The notes under the pieces: model-generated
Told to the model about the DNA's origin: nothing
Databases searched by the model: none
The model's input: only the letters and a program-made list of their open reading frames with translations
Shown: piece after piece, positions 1-12,989 of the stretch
Position numbering within the stretch: the stretch's first letter is position 1
Layout of the letters: each line of letters begins with the position of its first letter
Assembly: GCA_905221605.1 (NCBI GenBank)
Contig: CAJNDS010002757.1
Location: 1-64,000 of the forward strand
Direction of reading: 5' to 3'
Length of the DNA stretch: 64,000 nt
From: Symbiodinium natans
Lineage: Eukaryota; Sar; Dinophyceae; Suessiales; Symbiodiniaceae
Position numbers and translations under genes: made by a program

Positions 1-170
1 CCTCCAGACCTACCTGCCGCACGACATTGGGTGTTCGGGCTATAGGGGGGTTTAGGGTTTAGCACGACCATGGAGGCTGCTTGCTACGGATTGGTGGGGG
101 TCTCTTTGTGCCAGCGAGGGCAGGACATCTTAGCCGAGGCCCTTTTCGCCTGGAGCATCACGCACGGGGG

Positions 171-1000
171 GTATGGCTACTGCAGGCAGGCGTCTGAAAA
201 TGTTAGAAGCCTGGAAGCCTGTGTTCGTACCTTGGCGGTCAGAGCATGAGCTGGTATACAGAGTTCCAGGAAGAAGGCATTCAAGCGTTACTCTTGAAAC
301 AGGGTAATTACGTTCTGCGAACTGAGTTGTGCAAGTATGGGGGTGATTGAAAGTATGAGGGACGCCATTGGGACAGACTTAGGGGGAGTCCTGGTGTGAG
401 TTGGGCTCCTATGGCTCGCGAAGTGCAGATTTAAAACCTACTACTTTGTTTCAGACACCACGGTGTGGGTGTCCATGCTGCAGATGTTGGTCCTCTTTAT
501 TTCGAAGCACAAAAACTTCCCTGGTCAAGGTGGATCAGAGAAATCCCGGGTATGGCTACTGCAGGCAGGCGTCTGAAAATATTAGAAGCCTGGAAGCCTG
601 TGTTCGTACCTCGGCGGGCAGAGCATGAGCTGGTATACAGAGTTCCAGGAAGAAGGCATTCAAGCGTTACTCTTGAAACAGGGCAATTACGTTCTGCGAA
701 CTGAGTTGTGCAAGTATGGGGGTGATTGAAAGTATGAGGGACGCCATCCTGGCGTGAGTTGGGCTCCTATGGCCCGCGAAGTGCAGAGATTTTTTTCAGC
801 AACAAGATTTCTCAGAGAAGGGCTACTTTGTTTCAGACACCACGGTATAGGTGTCTATGCCGCAGCTGTTGGTCCTCTTTGTTTCGAAGCACAAGAGAAT
901 TCCCCGGATCCCCCATCTCTTTGGGGCGGGGGCCTTGGAAAATGCATTTTCTTATGCCCGACAAATTGCTCAGAGTTCGTTTGTGGGAACGCAATTAATT
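171..1000. repeat. tandem duplication, period about 378 bp
   Basis: The block at 171-371 recurs nearly unchanged at 549-748, and the block starting near 393 recurs from about 751 with a short replacement near 785-820. Both copies keep the same order, so this is one direct duplication with a partial third end. Short open frames inside it change between copies, and I see no coding conservation. Confidence 0.85.
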
Positions 1001-1375
1001 AAGGCATGGAATGCCATCCAGCAAGAACCCCCCGCGGTGCGCATATCGGTCTGCATGTGACTAGCCCTCCCAGGCATTTTTGTATGCCAGAAGGCCTCAG
1101 AAGGCCTGCCGCGAAGAGAGACAATGCATGAACATGCCTAGAGATATTGCCCTGATACACGTAGGCACCACCCACAGGCACTTGATTAACAAAATGGGGG
1201 ATTTCCCCGGTGGTGAATCAGAGAAATCCCTAACTGGCATTCTCCAAAGTCGACGGATATCGAAGCTCAAATTGAGAGTGAGCTGTTGGGCGCCCCAGTG
1301 GTATGAAGCCTTTCGGAGACTTCACCAGCACTTGTCTGTCTGCTCGCGGATAGAAGCATCCATGATGCGTGAAGA

Positions 1376-1735
1376 GATGTTGAGGCACCAGCGACCAAGG
1401 ACAGTCCTCTTGACATCTACAGGAATGCACAGGTTCAGCTTGCGAAGTATGAGCGTTTGGTCAGTGCCTTTCCGTGTCTTGCCATGAATGAAGCCGACAA
1501 GAGCATGATTGTGTTGAAGGGTCTTGATGCTGATGTGAAACGATTCCATGAGTGAGCTTGAAAATGCCATCAAGATTTACGATGCGAACATCAAGAATTC
1601 TCACGTTTGCTGACAAACATCAGAAAGGCAGGGACAAAGACACCGCCAATCCTGTTCAGTTTCCCGAAGCAGCAAGACTGGACGATGTAGACTGGAAGCC
1701 ATCCTTGCGAAGTCGCCACCGACACCCTCCAAAGG
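1376..1735 (+). pseudogene. decayed coding remnant with frame changes
   Basis: Three successive stretches read like protein but in different frames: 1376-1555 (60 codons, ending in TGA), 1554-1612, and about 1609-1721. The first two abut with a one-base shift at 1553. The translated text has balanced composition (for example NEADKSMIVLKGLDADVKRF) unlike the surrounding repeats. I do not recognise the family. It is either a broken gene or a retroelement fragment; exons joined by very short introns are possible but less likely. Confidence 0.35.
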
Positions 1736-1959
1736 GGGTTTCCGAAATTAGGGGTACCTTATTGGGGTCCTTTACTGGGAGGTCCCTATTTTCGTCAACC
1801 TCCAGAATCATTCATCGATTGTTTCTGACTGCGTGCAGCGATTCATTCCTCAGGCAGCCTGATGGGCATAGTGGTGTCTGGGACTGGAGCCAAGTCGGAA
1901 CGTCGGTGTCTGGTACACCACTGCAGTCGGGCATGGTCTCCTGCGGGGCCCGGGCCAGC

Positions 1960-2365
1960 AAGCCCGTCAGCCTGTACAGAGCCCGTAGAGCCCGTAAGCC
2001 CAGCCGTGGAAGCTTCAGAGCCCGTAGAGCCGGCAGAGCCCGCAGCAGTCCAAAGAGCATATTGTCATTTCTCTAAATTAGGGTCCCTTGTGGGCATATT
2101 TATAGGGTACCCAAAACGAGACCCTAATTCTGAGAAGTGACCATGTCAACTAAGCTCCGTGTTAGGTCCGGCCTGTGTGCAAATGTTCGAGCCAACTGCA
2201 TCGAAGCGGAGGCAGAAGCAGAAGCGGGCCTACTGGACGGTAGCGCACGCATCGTCCGCACAGTCTAGTGCCCATAGCGCCCGTAGCGCCCGTGGAGCCG
2301 GTAGAGCCCGTTGAACCTTCAGAGCGCGCAGAGCCTGCGGAGCCCGTAAAGCCCGCGGGGCAGGC
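1960..2365. repeat. two clusters of a GAGCCCGTA-type 9-bp repeat
   Basis: At about 1976-2040 and 2268-2365 the sequence is built from imperfect 9-bp units such as GAGCCCGTA. One frame of the first cluster reads as Glu-Pro-Val repeats. The two clusters are separated by the small fold-back at 2069-2136. I treat this as a minisatellite; a Pro/Glu-rich coding tract is possible. Confidence 0.6.
2069..2136. mobile_element. 68-bp fold-back, possible MITE remnant
   Basis: The ends are imperfect inverted repeats of about 19 bp (left TTCTCTAAATTAGGG, right its reverse complement with three mismatches). A similar end (ACCCTAATTTAGAGAA) appears alone near 42,815-42,832. No clear target duplication. Confidence 0.4.
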
Positions 2366-3942
2366 CCGTGCATGCCCGTCGCGGACCGTACAACACCAGG
2401 CTTCCTAGCGGACTGTTCCCCCGCAGTCGATTGCGCATTGCGGCCACCAACACCGATGTCCAGAAGCCCAATCTGCAAAACTCATGCGAGCGTACCAGTA
2501 CATGTATAATCTGCACGTCAGCTGAGTCAAGCGTATTTACCGTCCCGAACAAGTGGGGCAGCTCCATGATTCCATGAACCGTTTCTCTTACACATCCCGC
2601 TCCTGTGCACCAATGTGCCAACTTGACAACTCATATTTATCCGGCGGCATCGCCCATGCGCACAAAGCATTGCCCTTCTGGCTTGGGTTCTCTACAATCA
2701 GGAGCTTTGCAGGCCAGGTTCTCAGAGCGTGTCGAAGGCTGAAAGTTTCGAGCCTTATATCTTAGGTTCAGCAACTTGTTGCCGCACTAAACAGTGACAG
2801 ATCGGGTGATAGTGATATGTGCTACTCCAAAGCCTGTGTGAATGCCACACTTTCCTAACAGCGCATGCGCAAGTCAACGTCCTGATCATCAATTTGTGTG
2901 CCAAAACCTCCGGTTGTCGCGGACAGCGCGCGCACAGATCTGGCACAGACCTCTGTAACGCGTATCTTGATACAGACCTCTGTCGCGTGCGCATACACGA
3001 CTGGAGGAAGCCATAAGCGGGGCTTGCAAAACAAGACAACAAGCAGGTGTGTCGCAAAACCCCGGGCATTGATACATACCCTTTGTAACGGGGTATGTCG
3101 CGTGTGTGGGCCCCGGCCCTGGTACAAGCAATCAATATTGGCACGCGGCCAGATCGCCTTGGGAGGAATTCTTTGAGACTGGCAACAAGAAATTCACGCT
3201 CCCACCAACGATCCCGAAAAAACAAAAAGTGATCAACGCTCCCAACATTGCTGGTACCTCCATGTGAAGATGCCTTGTCCGGTGCGTGGTTGCTGCAGAG
3301 AAGCACAAGGCACAACTCCTGGACCTCCCCCGCTTCATAGAGGCCCCGACAGCTTGTCCACCATTGAGCGGGGAGTGCTCAATTAACTGGTACCTGCACG
3401 AGTTGACCGAGCCAGTACGAGGGGCAGATCCCAAAAGTCCGTAAACGCCTTCACTGATTCACCCTAAACCCCGTGCCAAAACGTGCTCGCATCGCAGCCC
3501 CATCTTCGCCGCCTCATGGCTCGAGACTCCCAAAGTCCAGAAACGTGTCTGTCGGCTTACTTTGGAAAGCGCTCAACCTCGTCTCCTTGGTCCAGGTCTT
3601 TAGGGCCTAGGCAGAGATTGTCGTCAAAATCACTTGTTTAAGCCTTGCTTTTTTTTGAATTAGCGCCCCCCTATCGTTGTCCATGCTTTTTCCCTACCGC
3701 ACTCTTATCTTATCGTAGGAAATAACCCTCTCATTTGGAATGCTCGGTGGCATGTTTGTGTGTGAGCACCAACAGGGACTCTGGAACTCTCAGGCAACTC
3801 CCAAGGACAGAAACCCCGGGTTAGACAGACCACCGGGTACTCCTATCATGTAGCGCATCCCCTATCGATCCTCGGCGTTAGTTTTGCTTCTGCGATAAGA
3901 AGAAAGCGATAGTTTTAATCGCATCTCTTGACTCTGTTTTGT
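2137..3942. other. no gene recognised
   Basis: Open frames on both strands overlap each other and carry no recognisable motif. A short internal direct repeat (CAGACCTCTGT at about 2945 and 2977) is the only structure I see. Confidence 0.5.
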
Positions 3943-4055
3943 TCAGGCCTTCGGGTTGCAGTATGCCGCAAAGGTCGTTCAAGACCTTGCGCGGACCTTG
4001 CCTGTTGCGAACCTTGCGCTCGTCGGGTTTTCGCACACTTACCGACCGTCCTACT
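3943..4055 (+). repeat. partial copy of the 5.1/6.4-kb repeat family
   Basis: This roughly 110-bp piece (GGGTTGCAGTATGCCGCAAA and following) matches 5,105-5,195 and 6,380-6,470 with scattered substitutions. It is the shortest of three same-orientation copies. Confidence 0.75.
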
Positions 4056-4479
4056 GCCTTGTCGCAGATAGTGGTCTAAGTTCAAGGAGAAATCGCAAGT
4101 CCCCGAATGCGCATGCCCGTAGCTCTTACTCTTCCAGCCATGGCGGAGAGTGATGCGTTCTGCGTGGCCCACGCGAATGATGAAGTTCCCTCAGAAGAGG
4201 TGCGAAGTGATCGGCTAGGGTTTCGGGTTTAGGCTAGGGTTTAAGGCCTTAGAGTTTAGGGTCTACAGTTAGGTTCTGTAGAGACTGAGCCCTTTTTGGG
4301 CACTTGGGTATCATCATCCAGGGCGAATCTCACAGCGTAGGTTGGAAGCTTACCCTAATCCTCGTAAGCCTTGTCGCGCAAGCTTTGTCGCAAAAACCGG
4401 ATTGTTCCTGGGCGCGACGTGGGGGGCCTGCTACAGCCCCAACGTTTTGAGACCTACTATTTTGTGCCAAAAAAAACTA

Positions 4480-5440
4480 GTCTAGATTGTGGATATATCC
4501 AAATCGATGTCCGACTCATAGGGGCTCGGGGCAGCAAAAACCAACACAGCCTCCACATTCCCGACCTTTGCAACCTGCTGCTGGGCCCTGACTCCCTGAC
4601 TGCGTGGAAGGCCAAAAAGCAAGCCGCAAAGCATGCGGAGTGGTGCTTGAAGTTGCTTGATGTGTACACCTTGTGCTCTCGGTACATGACTGGTACATGA
4701 ACGCCGTCCAAAAACCTTGGTTGGGGCTTTGATCATTCTGATTAGGCATTTTGCTACCTTAGCCTCCCCCCGGTACTGCTCCCTCGGTACGGAAATTTCT
4801 GGGAGTAGCGATCCTGAATCCTGTATTTGCGCGGCACGCCTTAGCACATGGCCCCAATCTGCCACATGGAAATTGCTTCTTGCCCATGCTTCTGCTTCAC
4901 TTAACGCCCAGCACGCCTGAACACCCAAAGCATACCCAAGCGCCCGAGACGTCGACCCCTCAAGCCAGACGCATCCTGCCCTATAGAGGCCCAGGGCCCA
5001 GGGCGTTGGTGTACATTTCTGAGCCCAGGCCCAAGCGAGTTAATTGAGCCAGTACGAGGGGGCAGTCCTTGTACATTGCTTGACTCTGGGTTTTTCAGGC
5101 TTGTGGGTTGCAGCATGCCGCAAAGGTTGTTCTCAAGACCTTGCACGGACCTTGCATGTTGCGAACCTTGCGCTCGTCGGGTTTTCGCACACAGCGCGCA
5201 ACCAGACTAATCAAAGCTCGAGCAAAGGTTTTTGGACAGCGTCCATGTACGGAGAGCACTACGTGGGTACGTTAACCCGCTTCAAGCACCGCTCCGCTCC
5301 GAAAGGGCCAAGCGAGCTCGACAAGTAAGGGATGCAGAGCTGACGACGCACACCCCACCATTCATGCATGCTTTGCGGCTGGCTTCTTTTTGGCTTTCCA
5401 CGCAGCCAGGGGGCCGAGCGGCAGGACCAAGAGGCTCTGG
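4480..5440. repeat. fold-back repeat with ~240-bp inverted arms
   Basis: 4,560-4,745 read on the minus strand matches about 5,205-5,420 on the plus strand, so the two arms could pair with a ~450-bp loop. The loop and right arm (about 4,905-5,330) recur at 6,180-6,600. Arms are diverged and indels are frequent, so this is old. No coding function seen. Confidence 0.65.
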
Positions 5441-6053
5441 AACCAGGTCAGAATGCTCAGCGCAGACTCAACTCCTCAATGAGGCCACAGGAAAAGAAAC
5501 TGCTGCTATCTGTTGCTTATTTCAGGGTTCAGCATGAGCTCGACCGAGTCTTTGAAGGTCAAAGAGCGGTGCGAAAACCACCGTTCGAAGTTTGAAGGCT
5601 GTGCCTCAGGTTCAGGCAATGCAAAATGAACGAGACATCCTGCGCTTTTTTGGGAACCGTGCCAATACTCATCCCTCCTGAGAAGCACGTGCGTAGACGC
5701 AGGGGGCAGGACACCTGCGCAAAGCCCAGGCAGTTCCCTGCAAAGGTAAAAGGGACAGAGCCAAGCACGCGCAATGCATATCCCATAGGACCTCCGGCTA
5801 ACATTGGCAGAAACTTACCAATTGGGTTGGTATCCCAGTGGGCTCAGAAAGTCCCGGTAAGTTTCCGATTGAAGACATTATGGGGACTGCATTCCCGATC
5901 GCCCCAGGTGAATTCCCGCCCAACACAGACGACCTGAGCAGCAGCATTGGTACCAGTACCTAGAAGAGTGGGGAAACACATGAGAGCGACAACACCGCAC
6001 ACCACCCTTGCAAAGGTCGGCTAGGCAGAAGCCGCGTTAATCAGGATCAACTT

Positions 6054-6600
6054 TTTTGTTGCCCTGCCCAGAGGAGCCGTATGAGTCGGACATCGAATTG
6101 GCTTTGGCTTCCATTATCTACACCTATGACTTTCTGCCGCATGCATGTTGCTTTTTGCCCATGCATCTGCTTCACTTAACGGTCTGCACGCCTGAACACC
6201 CAGAGCATGCCCAAGCGCCCGAGACCTCGATCCCTTAAGCCAGACGCATCCTGCCCTACAGAGGCCCAGGGCCAAGGGCGCTGGTGTACATTTCTGGGCC
6301 CAGGCCCAAGCGAGTTAATTGAGCCAGTACGAGGGGGCAGTCCTTGTACATTGCTTGACTCTGGGTTTTTCAGGCTTGTGGGTTGCAGCATGCCGCAAAG
6401 GTTGTTCTCAAGACCTTGCGCGGACCTTGCATGCTGCGAACTTTGCGCTCGTCGGGATTTCGCACACAGCGCCCAATCAGACTAGTCAAAGCTCGAACAC
6501 AGGTTTTTGGACGGCGTCTATGTACCGAGCACAAGGTGTACGCGTCAAGCCCCTTCGCTCCGAAAGAGCCAAGCGAGCTGGACAAGTAAGAGATGCACAG
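6054..6600 (+). repeat. second large copy of the fold-back family
   Basis: 6,180-6,600 repeats 4,905-5,330 in direct orientation. 6,054-6,102 is the reverse complement of 4,496-4,537. It lacks the complete left arm. Confidence 0.7.
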
Positions 6601-6799
6601 CAGACGACGCGCACCGCCAGCATCTCTCACCAAGCACTTGATCAGCACTCGCTGCAATCTCGTGACATGGCAAGACGCTGGCAGAGAGAATCGATGGTTA
6701 CAACGAACTTCTGGGCGCACAGGGGTTATGCTGCCCAGCCGTGGCTGCCCAGCGGTCCCAAGGGGTGCCTTTTCATGAAAAGCCCAAGGCCACTTCATC

Positions 6800-7342
6800 A
6801 GTAGCCCCCCCCCCCCCGGTCAGCAATTGTGTATCCCCCAATCGTGTGCAGACGGGTGGCGAGCATTTCCAGGGAGGGGGGCGGTGGATCTGAGATGGTC
6901 TGAGATTTTGGAGTCCTCCACGAAGCGGCCAATCGGGCTGATCGTTCATGGGTTGGTCAACGCCAGACACATCTGGTGGAAGTGATGGTGCGTGACGAGC
7001 AGCCCCTCTACCCCGCAAGAGTCTGTGAAGGAAAGCCGCGCATGAAAGTGCACCCTCTAACCAGCCTTGCACCTCTTCGCTAAAACGACGCAGCGCTCAT
7101 GACTTTGCTTGAATTCAGGGTACAGAGGTTGGAACATTGTGAAAACATTTCTGGGCAATCCCATCTGATTCCAGCACGGACCCCGCAGGGACCCAGAGCA
7201 GTTGCAAATCGCGAATGCAGAAGAATATGTCCGAGAATAAGGCGTTGCACAAGCCGGCAAGCGCCGGCACGCTGCCAGACAGACAACAATGGCAGCTCAG
7301 CGCAATCACTCCAAGCTACGCATCTTTGCACCGAAACACCTT
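6800..7342. repeat. old diverged unit of the 1,312-bp repeat
   Basis: Segments here (GGTTGGTCAACGCCAGACAC near 6,952, CCAGCACGGACCC near 7,175) align in order with 7,915-8,115 of the young unit, but at much lower identity. A C14 run lies at about 6,806-6,819. This shows the tandem family is older than the recent amplification beside it. Confidence 0.6.
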
Positions 7343-10300
7343 CCGGCGCCGCATCCCAGACCATGCGGCAGGTGCAGCCGAAGACGAAGAGACCCAGTTT
7401 GCAGCACGAGAGCTCACCGGCTCAGAGAACCTGAAAGCAGATCCCAGTGAGGTACAGAAAGAAACCGCTATGGAATCCTGGAAGGCCTCAACTCACATAC
7501 ACTGGCAGCATCTGGCAGCAGGACTGTTTTCGGGGAATGGCAAGCCTCCGCAAGCTATCCAGAGTCTGCAGAGACACAGCTGAGAGCTGCGGTAGCTTGG
7601 AGGCGCGGCGCGGAGATGCTGCGGAAGTCCACATGCATCCGAGTCTCTCGATGAGGGCGGGGAGGCAACGGCTGAGCTGCGCTGAAGTGCGCAAGCCGGG
7701 CATGCCTCCGTAGGCAAGCCTTCACAGCATACTGCCATGGTGACTGGGCGACACATGGCGACATTGTGTCCAAGTGTCAGACACCACAACGGGATCGATT
7801 GCAATTATATGAATTATATGAAAAATTCCACAAGTCCAGCGTCCGGGCAGACACAGCTGGGCAGCATACCGCAGCAATGTCTGGGCGATATCGTGGTGTT
7901 CATTCCTCTTCATCGCTGGGTCAACACCAGATGCGTCTGCAGGATGTGATGGTGTGCGCGCGCGCGACAGCAAGACGTGCATGAAAGTGCACCTGTAGCG
8001 CGCACCGCAGCGCAACTCTCATGATGCACTGCAAGGGCTGGGACAATGACTGAGGCATTTCTGGACGTCACCCCACCCCCCCCCCCCCACCCCCAATCTA
8101 ATTCCAGCACGGACCCACAGCCGCAAAAGCGATATCGAGAGGGATTGTGCTAGGGCAAACAAAGTCCAGAGTCTGCCGCGGCCGGACAGCTAGACAAGAG
8201 CTGCGGCGGTGTAGAAGCGCTGTGCGGGGGAAAGGAACCGCCCCAGAAAGCCACACGCGCCGCAAGGCTCAGCGAGGAAGATCCGAAAGTCTCCCGATGG
8301 GTGAGGGTTGGGATTGCTGCGACTGGCCGATCCGCAAGGCGAAATCCGCAGCCTGGGAGTGCATAAGCCTTGAAGCCTTGAAAACTTGCAAGCCTGCCCC
8401 GGGGGCACACAGCGATGTGCGCACAAGAAACAAACTGACGGGTCCACAAGTTCAGCGGCTCCAGCATCTGGGCAGCCGCAGCCGGACAGATCCCGCAGAA
8501 GTCTCGTGATGGATGGGAGGGAAACGACTGCCGAACTACTAGTAGCCCTGGATGGCGCAAGCCGGGCGAGCTTCTGTAGGCTGGCTGTGCCAAACACACA
8601 CCAGTGGCAGCTCTGCGCAATCACTTATATTTTAGCGTTGATGAGGAGGACATTCCGGCGCCGCATCCCAGACCATGCGGCAGGTGCAGCCGAAGACGAA
8701 GAGACCCAGTTTGCAGCACGAGAGCTCACCGGCTCAGAGAACCTGAAAGCAGATCCCAGTGAGGTACAGAAAGAAACCGCTATGGAATCCTGGAAGGCCT
8801 CAACTCACATACACTGGCAGCATCTGGCAGCAGGACTGTTTTCGGGGAATGGCAAGCCTCCGCAAGCTATCCAGAGTCTGCAGAGACACAGCTGAGAGCT
8901 GCGGTAGCTTGGAGGCGCGGCGCGGAGATGCTGCGGAAGTCCACATGCATCCGAGTCTCTCGATGAGGGCGGGGAGGCAACGGCTGAGCTGCGCTGAAGT
9001 GCGCAAGCCGGGCATGCCTCCGTAGGCAAGCCTTCACAGCATACTGCCATAGTGACTGGGCGACACATGGCGACATTGTGTCCAAGTGTCAGACACCACA
9101 ACGGGATCGATTGCAATTATATGAATTATATGAAAAATTCCACAAGTCCAGCGTCCGGGCAGACACAGCTGGGCAGCATACCGCAGCAATGTCTGGGCGA
9201 TATCGTGGTGTTCATTCCTCTTCATCGCTGGGTCAACACCAGATGCGTCTGCAGGATGTGATGGTGTGTGCGCGCGCGACAGCAAGACGTGCATGAAAGT
9301 GCACCTGTAGCGCGCACCGCAGCGCAACTCTCATGATGCACTGCAAGGGCTGGGACAATGACTGAGGCATTTCTGGACGTCACCCCACCCCCCCCCCCCC
9401 ACCCCCAATCTAATTCCAGCACGGACCCACAGCCGCAAAAGCGATATCGAGAGGGATTGTGCTAGGGCAAACAAAGTCCAGAGTCTGCCGCGGCCGGACA
9501 GCTAGACAAGAGCTGCGGCGGTGTAGAAGCGCTGTGCGGGGGAAAGGAACCGCCCCAGAAAGCCACACGCGCCGCAAGGCTCAGCGAGGAAGATCCGAAA
9601 GTCTCCCGATGGGTGAGGGTTGGGATTGCTGCGACTGGCCGATCCGCAAGGCGAAATCCGCAGCCTGGGAGTGCATAAGCCTTGAAGCCTTGAAAACTTG
9701 CAAGCCTGCCCCGGGGGCACACAGCGATGTGCGCACAAGAAACATACTGACGGGTCCACAAGTTCAGCGGCTCCAGCATCTGGGCAGCCGCAGCCGGACA
9801 GATCCCGCAGAAGTCTCGTGATGGATGGGGGGGAAACGACTGCCGAACTACTAGTAGCCCTGGATGGCGCAAGCCGGGCGAGCTTCTGTAGGCTGGCTGT
9901 GCCAAACACACACCAGTGGCAGCTCTGCGCAATCACTTATATTTTAGCGTTGATGAGGAGGACATTCCGGCGCCGTATCCCAGACCATGCGGCAGATGCA
10001 GCCGAAGACGAAGAGACCCAGTTTGCAGCACGAGAGCTCACCGGCTCAGAGAACCTGAAAGCAGATCCCAGTGAGGTACAGAAAGAAACCGCTATGGAAG
10101 GCCTCAACTCACATACACTGGCAGCATCTGGCAGGAGGACTGTTTTCGGGGAATGGCAAGCCTCCGCAAGCTATCCAGAGTCTGCAGAGCCACAGCTGAA
10201 AGCTGCGGTAGCTTGGAGGCGCGGCGCGGAGATGCTGCGGAAGTCCACATGCATCCGAGTCTCTCGATGAGGGCGGGGAGGCAACGGCTGAGCTGCGCTG

Positions 10301-10538
10301 AAGTGCGCAAGCCGGGCATGCCTCCGTAGGCAAGCCTTCACAGCATACTGCCATGGTGACTGGGCGACACATGGCGACATTGTGTCCAAGTGTCAGACAC
10401 CACAACGGGATCGATTGCAATTATATGAATTATATGAAAAATTCCACAAGTCCAGCGTCCGGGCAGACACAGCTGGGCAGCATACCACAGCAACGCTTGG
10501 GCGATATCGTGGTGTTCGTTCCTCTTCATCGCTTGGTC
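7343..10538. repeat. 1,312-bp tandem repeat, 2.4 nearly identical units
   Basis: Unit 1 is 7,343-8,654, unit 2 is 8,655-9,966, and a truncated unit 3 is 9,967-10,538. Units 1 and 2 differ by only a handful of substitutions and unit 3 has an 8-bp deletion near 10,097. All ORFs in it (up to 190 codons) overlap on both strands and are simply copied with the unit. No family recognised. Each unit carries a C-rich run (about 8,067-8,085 and 9,385-9,400). Confidence 0.95.
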
Positions 10539-10871
10539 AGGATCTCTGTCTTCATACAGGCACAGGGTAAGACCGCATTTGAGAGAACACCCTCTGCCGC
10601 GGGCCTCTGCCGCGGGAACTGTGCGATCCGATGCGTTGATTGAGGCGCGAAACAGCTACCCTTTCACGCCGCCTGCTCAATGCGTCTCGAGAATGTGATG
10701 GAGAACGCGCGACACGCCCCTACTCTTCAAGGCAACAAAGCCGCGTGCCTCATGACTCACGGCTGCAACAGAGCAACTTTCACGGAAGGGGAGGGGACGC
10801 ACCGCAAGGAAGGTGATCATGCGAGTCTCTAGCGCGAGCGAATGCCGAGAGTCGACCTTTTCGGGCGGAAG

Positions 10872-10904
10872 GGTCTCTGTCTCGCTGTCTCTCTCTCTCT
10901 CTCT

Positions 10905-11001
<97 letters not shown>

Positions 11002-11013
11002 ACTCACTCTCTC
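10872..11013. repeat. compound microsatellite (TC)n(CCTG)n(TC)n(CACT)n
   Basis: Roughly ten tandem CCTG units are flanked by TC dinucleotide runs, followed by CACT. The Pro/Ala/Cys/Leu-rich ORFs through it are low-complexity shadows. Confidence 0.95.
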
Positions 11014-11019
11014 AGGCAA

Positions 11020-12700
11020 CCCTCAACCCTAAACCCGTAAACTCGCGCCCTGCATCATGACATCAACTCTAAGCCCCCATCCTCGATCCCACATGCACGA
11101 GCCCTGGCCCCAACAGCAGAATAGGGCTTGGGGCCTAGGGATGTTTGGGGGGTTCGGGTTTCGGGTAGACTACACAAAAAAACAGCATCCTTTCCGGCGA
11201 CACAGGAACAAAGAAAACATCGGAGTGAACTCCTCGACGTGAGCATGCGATGCCCCCATGGCCTGGTTGTTTAGCATCTCGCGGATCTCGCAGTAGCAGT
11301 AGGTCCAGTGAAGGACAGCTATTGATGCGCCAGCCACCCCGGGGGCAAAACCCCGGGGGCAAAAGGCCAGAAAGAATACTCCAACGTAGTAAGAGAAGTG
11401 GTGGGGCCTCCGGAAATCCGGGAGTGGACTCCGACAAGCGAAGAAACTACACTCACCTGAAAGCCAGAACGCCTCAAAAGAACATTGTTCGGGGCTAGGG
11501 TTTTAGGGACTACGGGCTTTTAGATAGCATCTAAACGCATTGCTGCTACTTTTGACCATCTTTGGCACAGGTTGGATCTCACCACTGCCTACTACTTGGC
11601 AGGTGGGCAACAAAATATTTTGCGCGCTGTCAAGCGTGCTCAAATTTCTCGGGAAAGCAACGAATAGTTGAGGGGCGGCAAGCGTTTACAACTAAGCTGC
11701 ATGCCGCAATAAGAAACTATACTTTTTGCAGCAAGTTACTCTCAACATGTTGGCAAGGCGTTGTGCAAATCCCTACTGTATATGGGTGGCCCATAAACCA
11801 TGCACTGGCTGACGCCAGGTGTGCTGTAAAGTGTACACGCGTCCGGTGGTCCAAAGAAAAGCGAGCTCGACGAAGCACTGCTGAAACTTCGAGCGGTTCG
11901 ATGCTGCACGCGGACTCCTGGGAATATGTTGTGGATAGGGAAGAGCAGGCATGGTGTATATGGTGGAAGTATATGCCAGAAGTAGATAGGGCCGTTGTGG
12001 GATGCAATGTGGAGCCGAGGAACTATGCGACTACGACGCATTCTGTGGTTTCCGCTGCAGCTTGAACCTACAACCGAAGCTTTCCAAGGGCGGCACGAAG
12101 TACAATTCGGCCTGCTTGCACAACTGGTTAAAACTTCAAGGAATTCCTCAAGATTCCAAGAAGAAATTTGCGAATATTTGATAAATGCGTAAATAAATAT
12201 TCTCGTTTTAGATTCGTTCGGAGATGCCACCATAAATTCAAAGAGGCCCGACCCAAGAAAGAAATCTATCCAATATGACCAAAAACAACTAATACAAACA
12301 GGATTGATTAAATTGAAACATATTTGCAAGAATGTTCGCAAACGTCCTGCATGTTCCCGACAGTCCGTCTTCCGAAACTTAATCACTGCAGCTTTGCTTA
12401 TCGTATAACTGTGAATCAAACCCCCTTTGCCGCCCCTCCTCTGTTTCAAGCCTTTGTCGTGAACTGCTTGTTGCATACACTTTGTCGCGCGATCTTCTAC
12501 CCCCATGTTTTCAAAAATTCTGTTGATGAACTAACTTGCAAATCTAGATTACTGCTGAAACTTTTACGAACTACGAGTAACTTGCAAATGGGACCGCCGA
12601 AAAAGACCTTTTAAAGGTTTAGGCCTACGCCTGGGCCCTAAGCTTTGACACACCCTGCTTGGACATTATCTGCCGTTTAGTAAAAGACGGGCAATTGCTG
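11020..12700. other. no gene supported; conflicting long ORFs
   Basis: A 254-codon minus ORF (11,742-12,506) and a 167-codon plus ORF (11,562-12,065) overlap antisense. Neither shows a motif, signal peptide or clean splice sites. Base composition is more AT-rich than the flanks from about 12,150. At most one of the two could be real. Confidence 0.4.
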
Positions 12701-12989
12701 GGCTGAAATGTCGTGGGGCTTGTCGCGGGTTATCGCAGGCCTTTTTATGGCTGTGGAGCCTGCCAAGGACCTCCTTAACGGCGGCCTTCATTCATCCTCG
12801 AAAGCAAAAGCTCTTGCTCTTTTCGTCAGAAGCAGGATCGACAGAATGTCTCAGGCAGCACCAGGCCCAGCAATAGGGCAAGTCTGCATCCTTGACATCG
12901 GCAGCGAGTCGCGAGGCGAGGAGTCGATGCGCATGAACAGGACCAAGCGAAGCAATGCGCAGGCACCTGGATTGAGCACTGAGCCCTTT

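Noticed and set aside
7215-10270. Repeated ORFs of 88-190 codons in the 1,312-bp units as a gene family
   Set aside because: Every ORF on both strands is duplicated with the unit and differences are not concentrated at third positions; no motif.
10813-11060. Pro/Leu/Ser-repeat proteins
   Set aside because: Translation of a microsatellite.
11742-12506. 254-codon minus ORF as a gene
   Set aside because: Composition is odd, there is no motif, and an antisense ORF of similar quality overlaps it.
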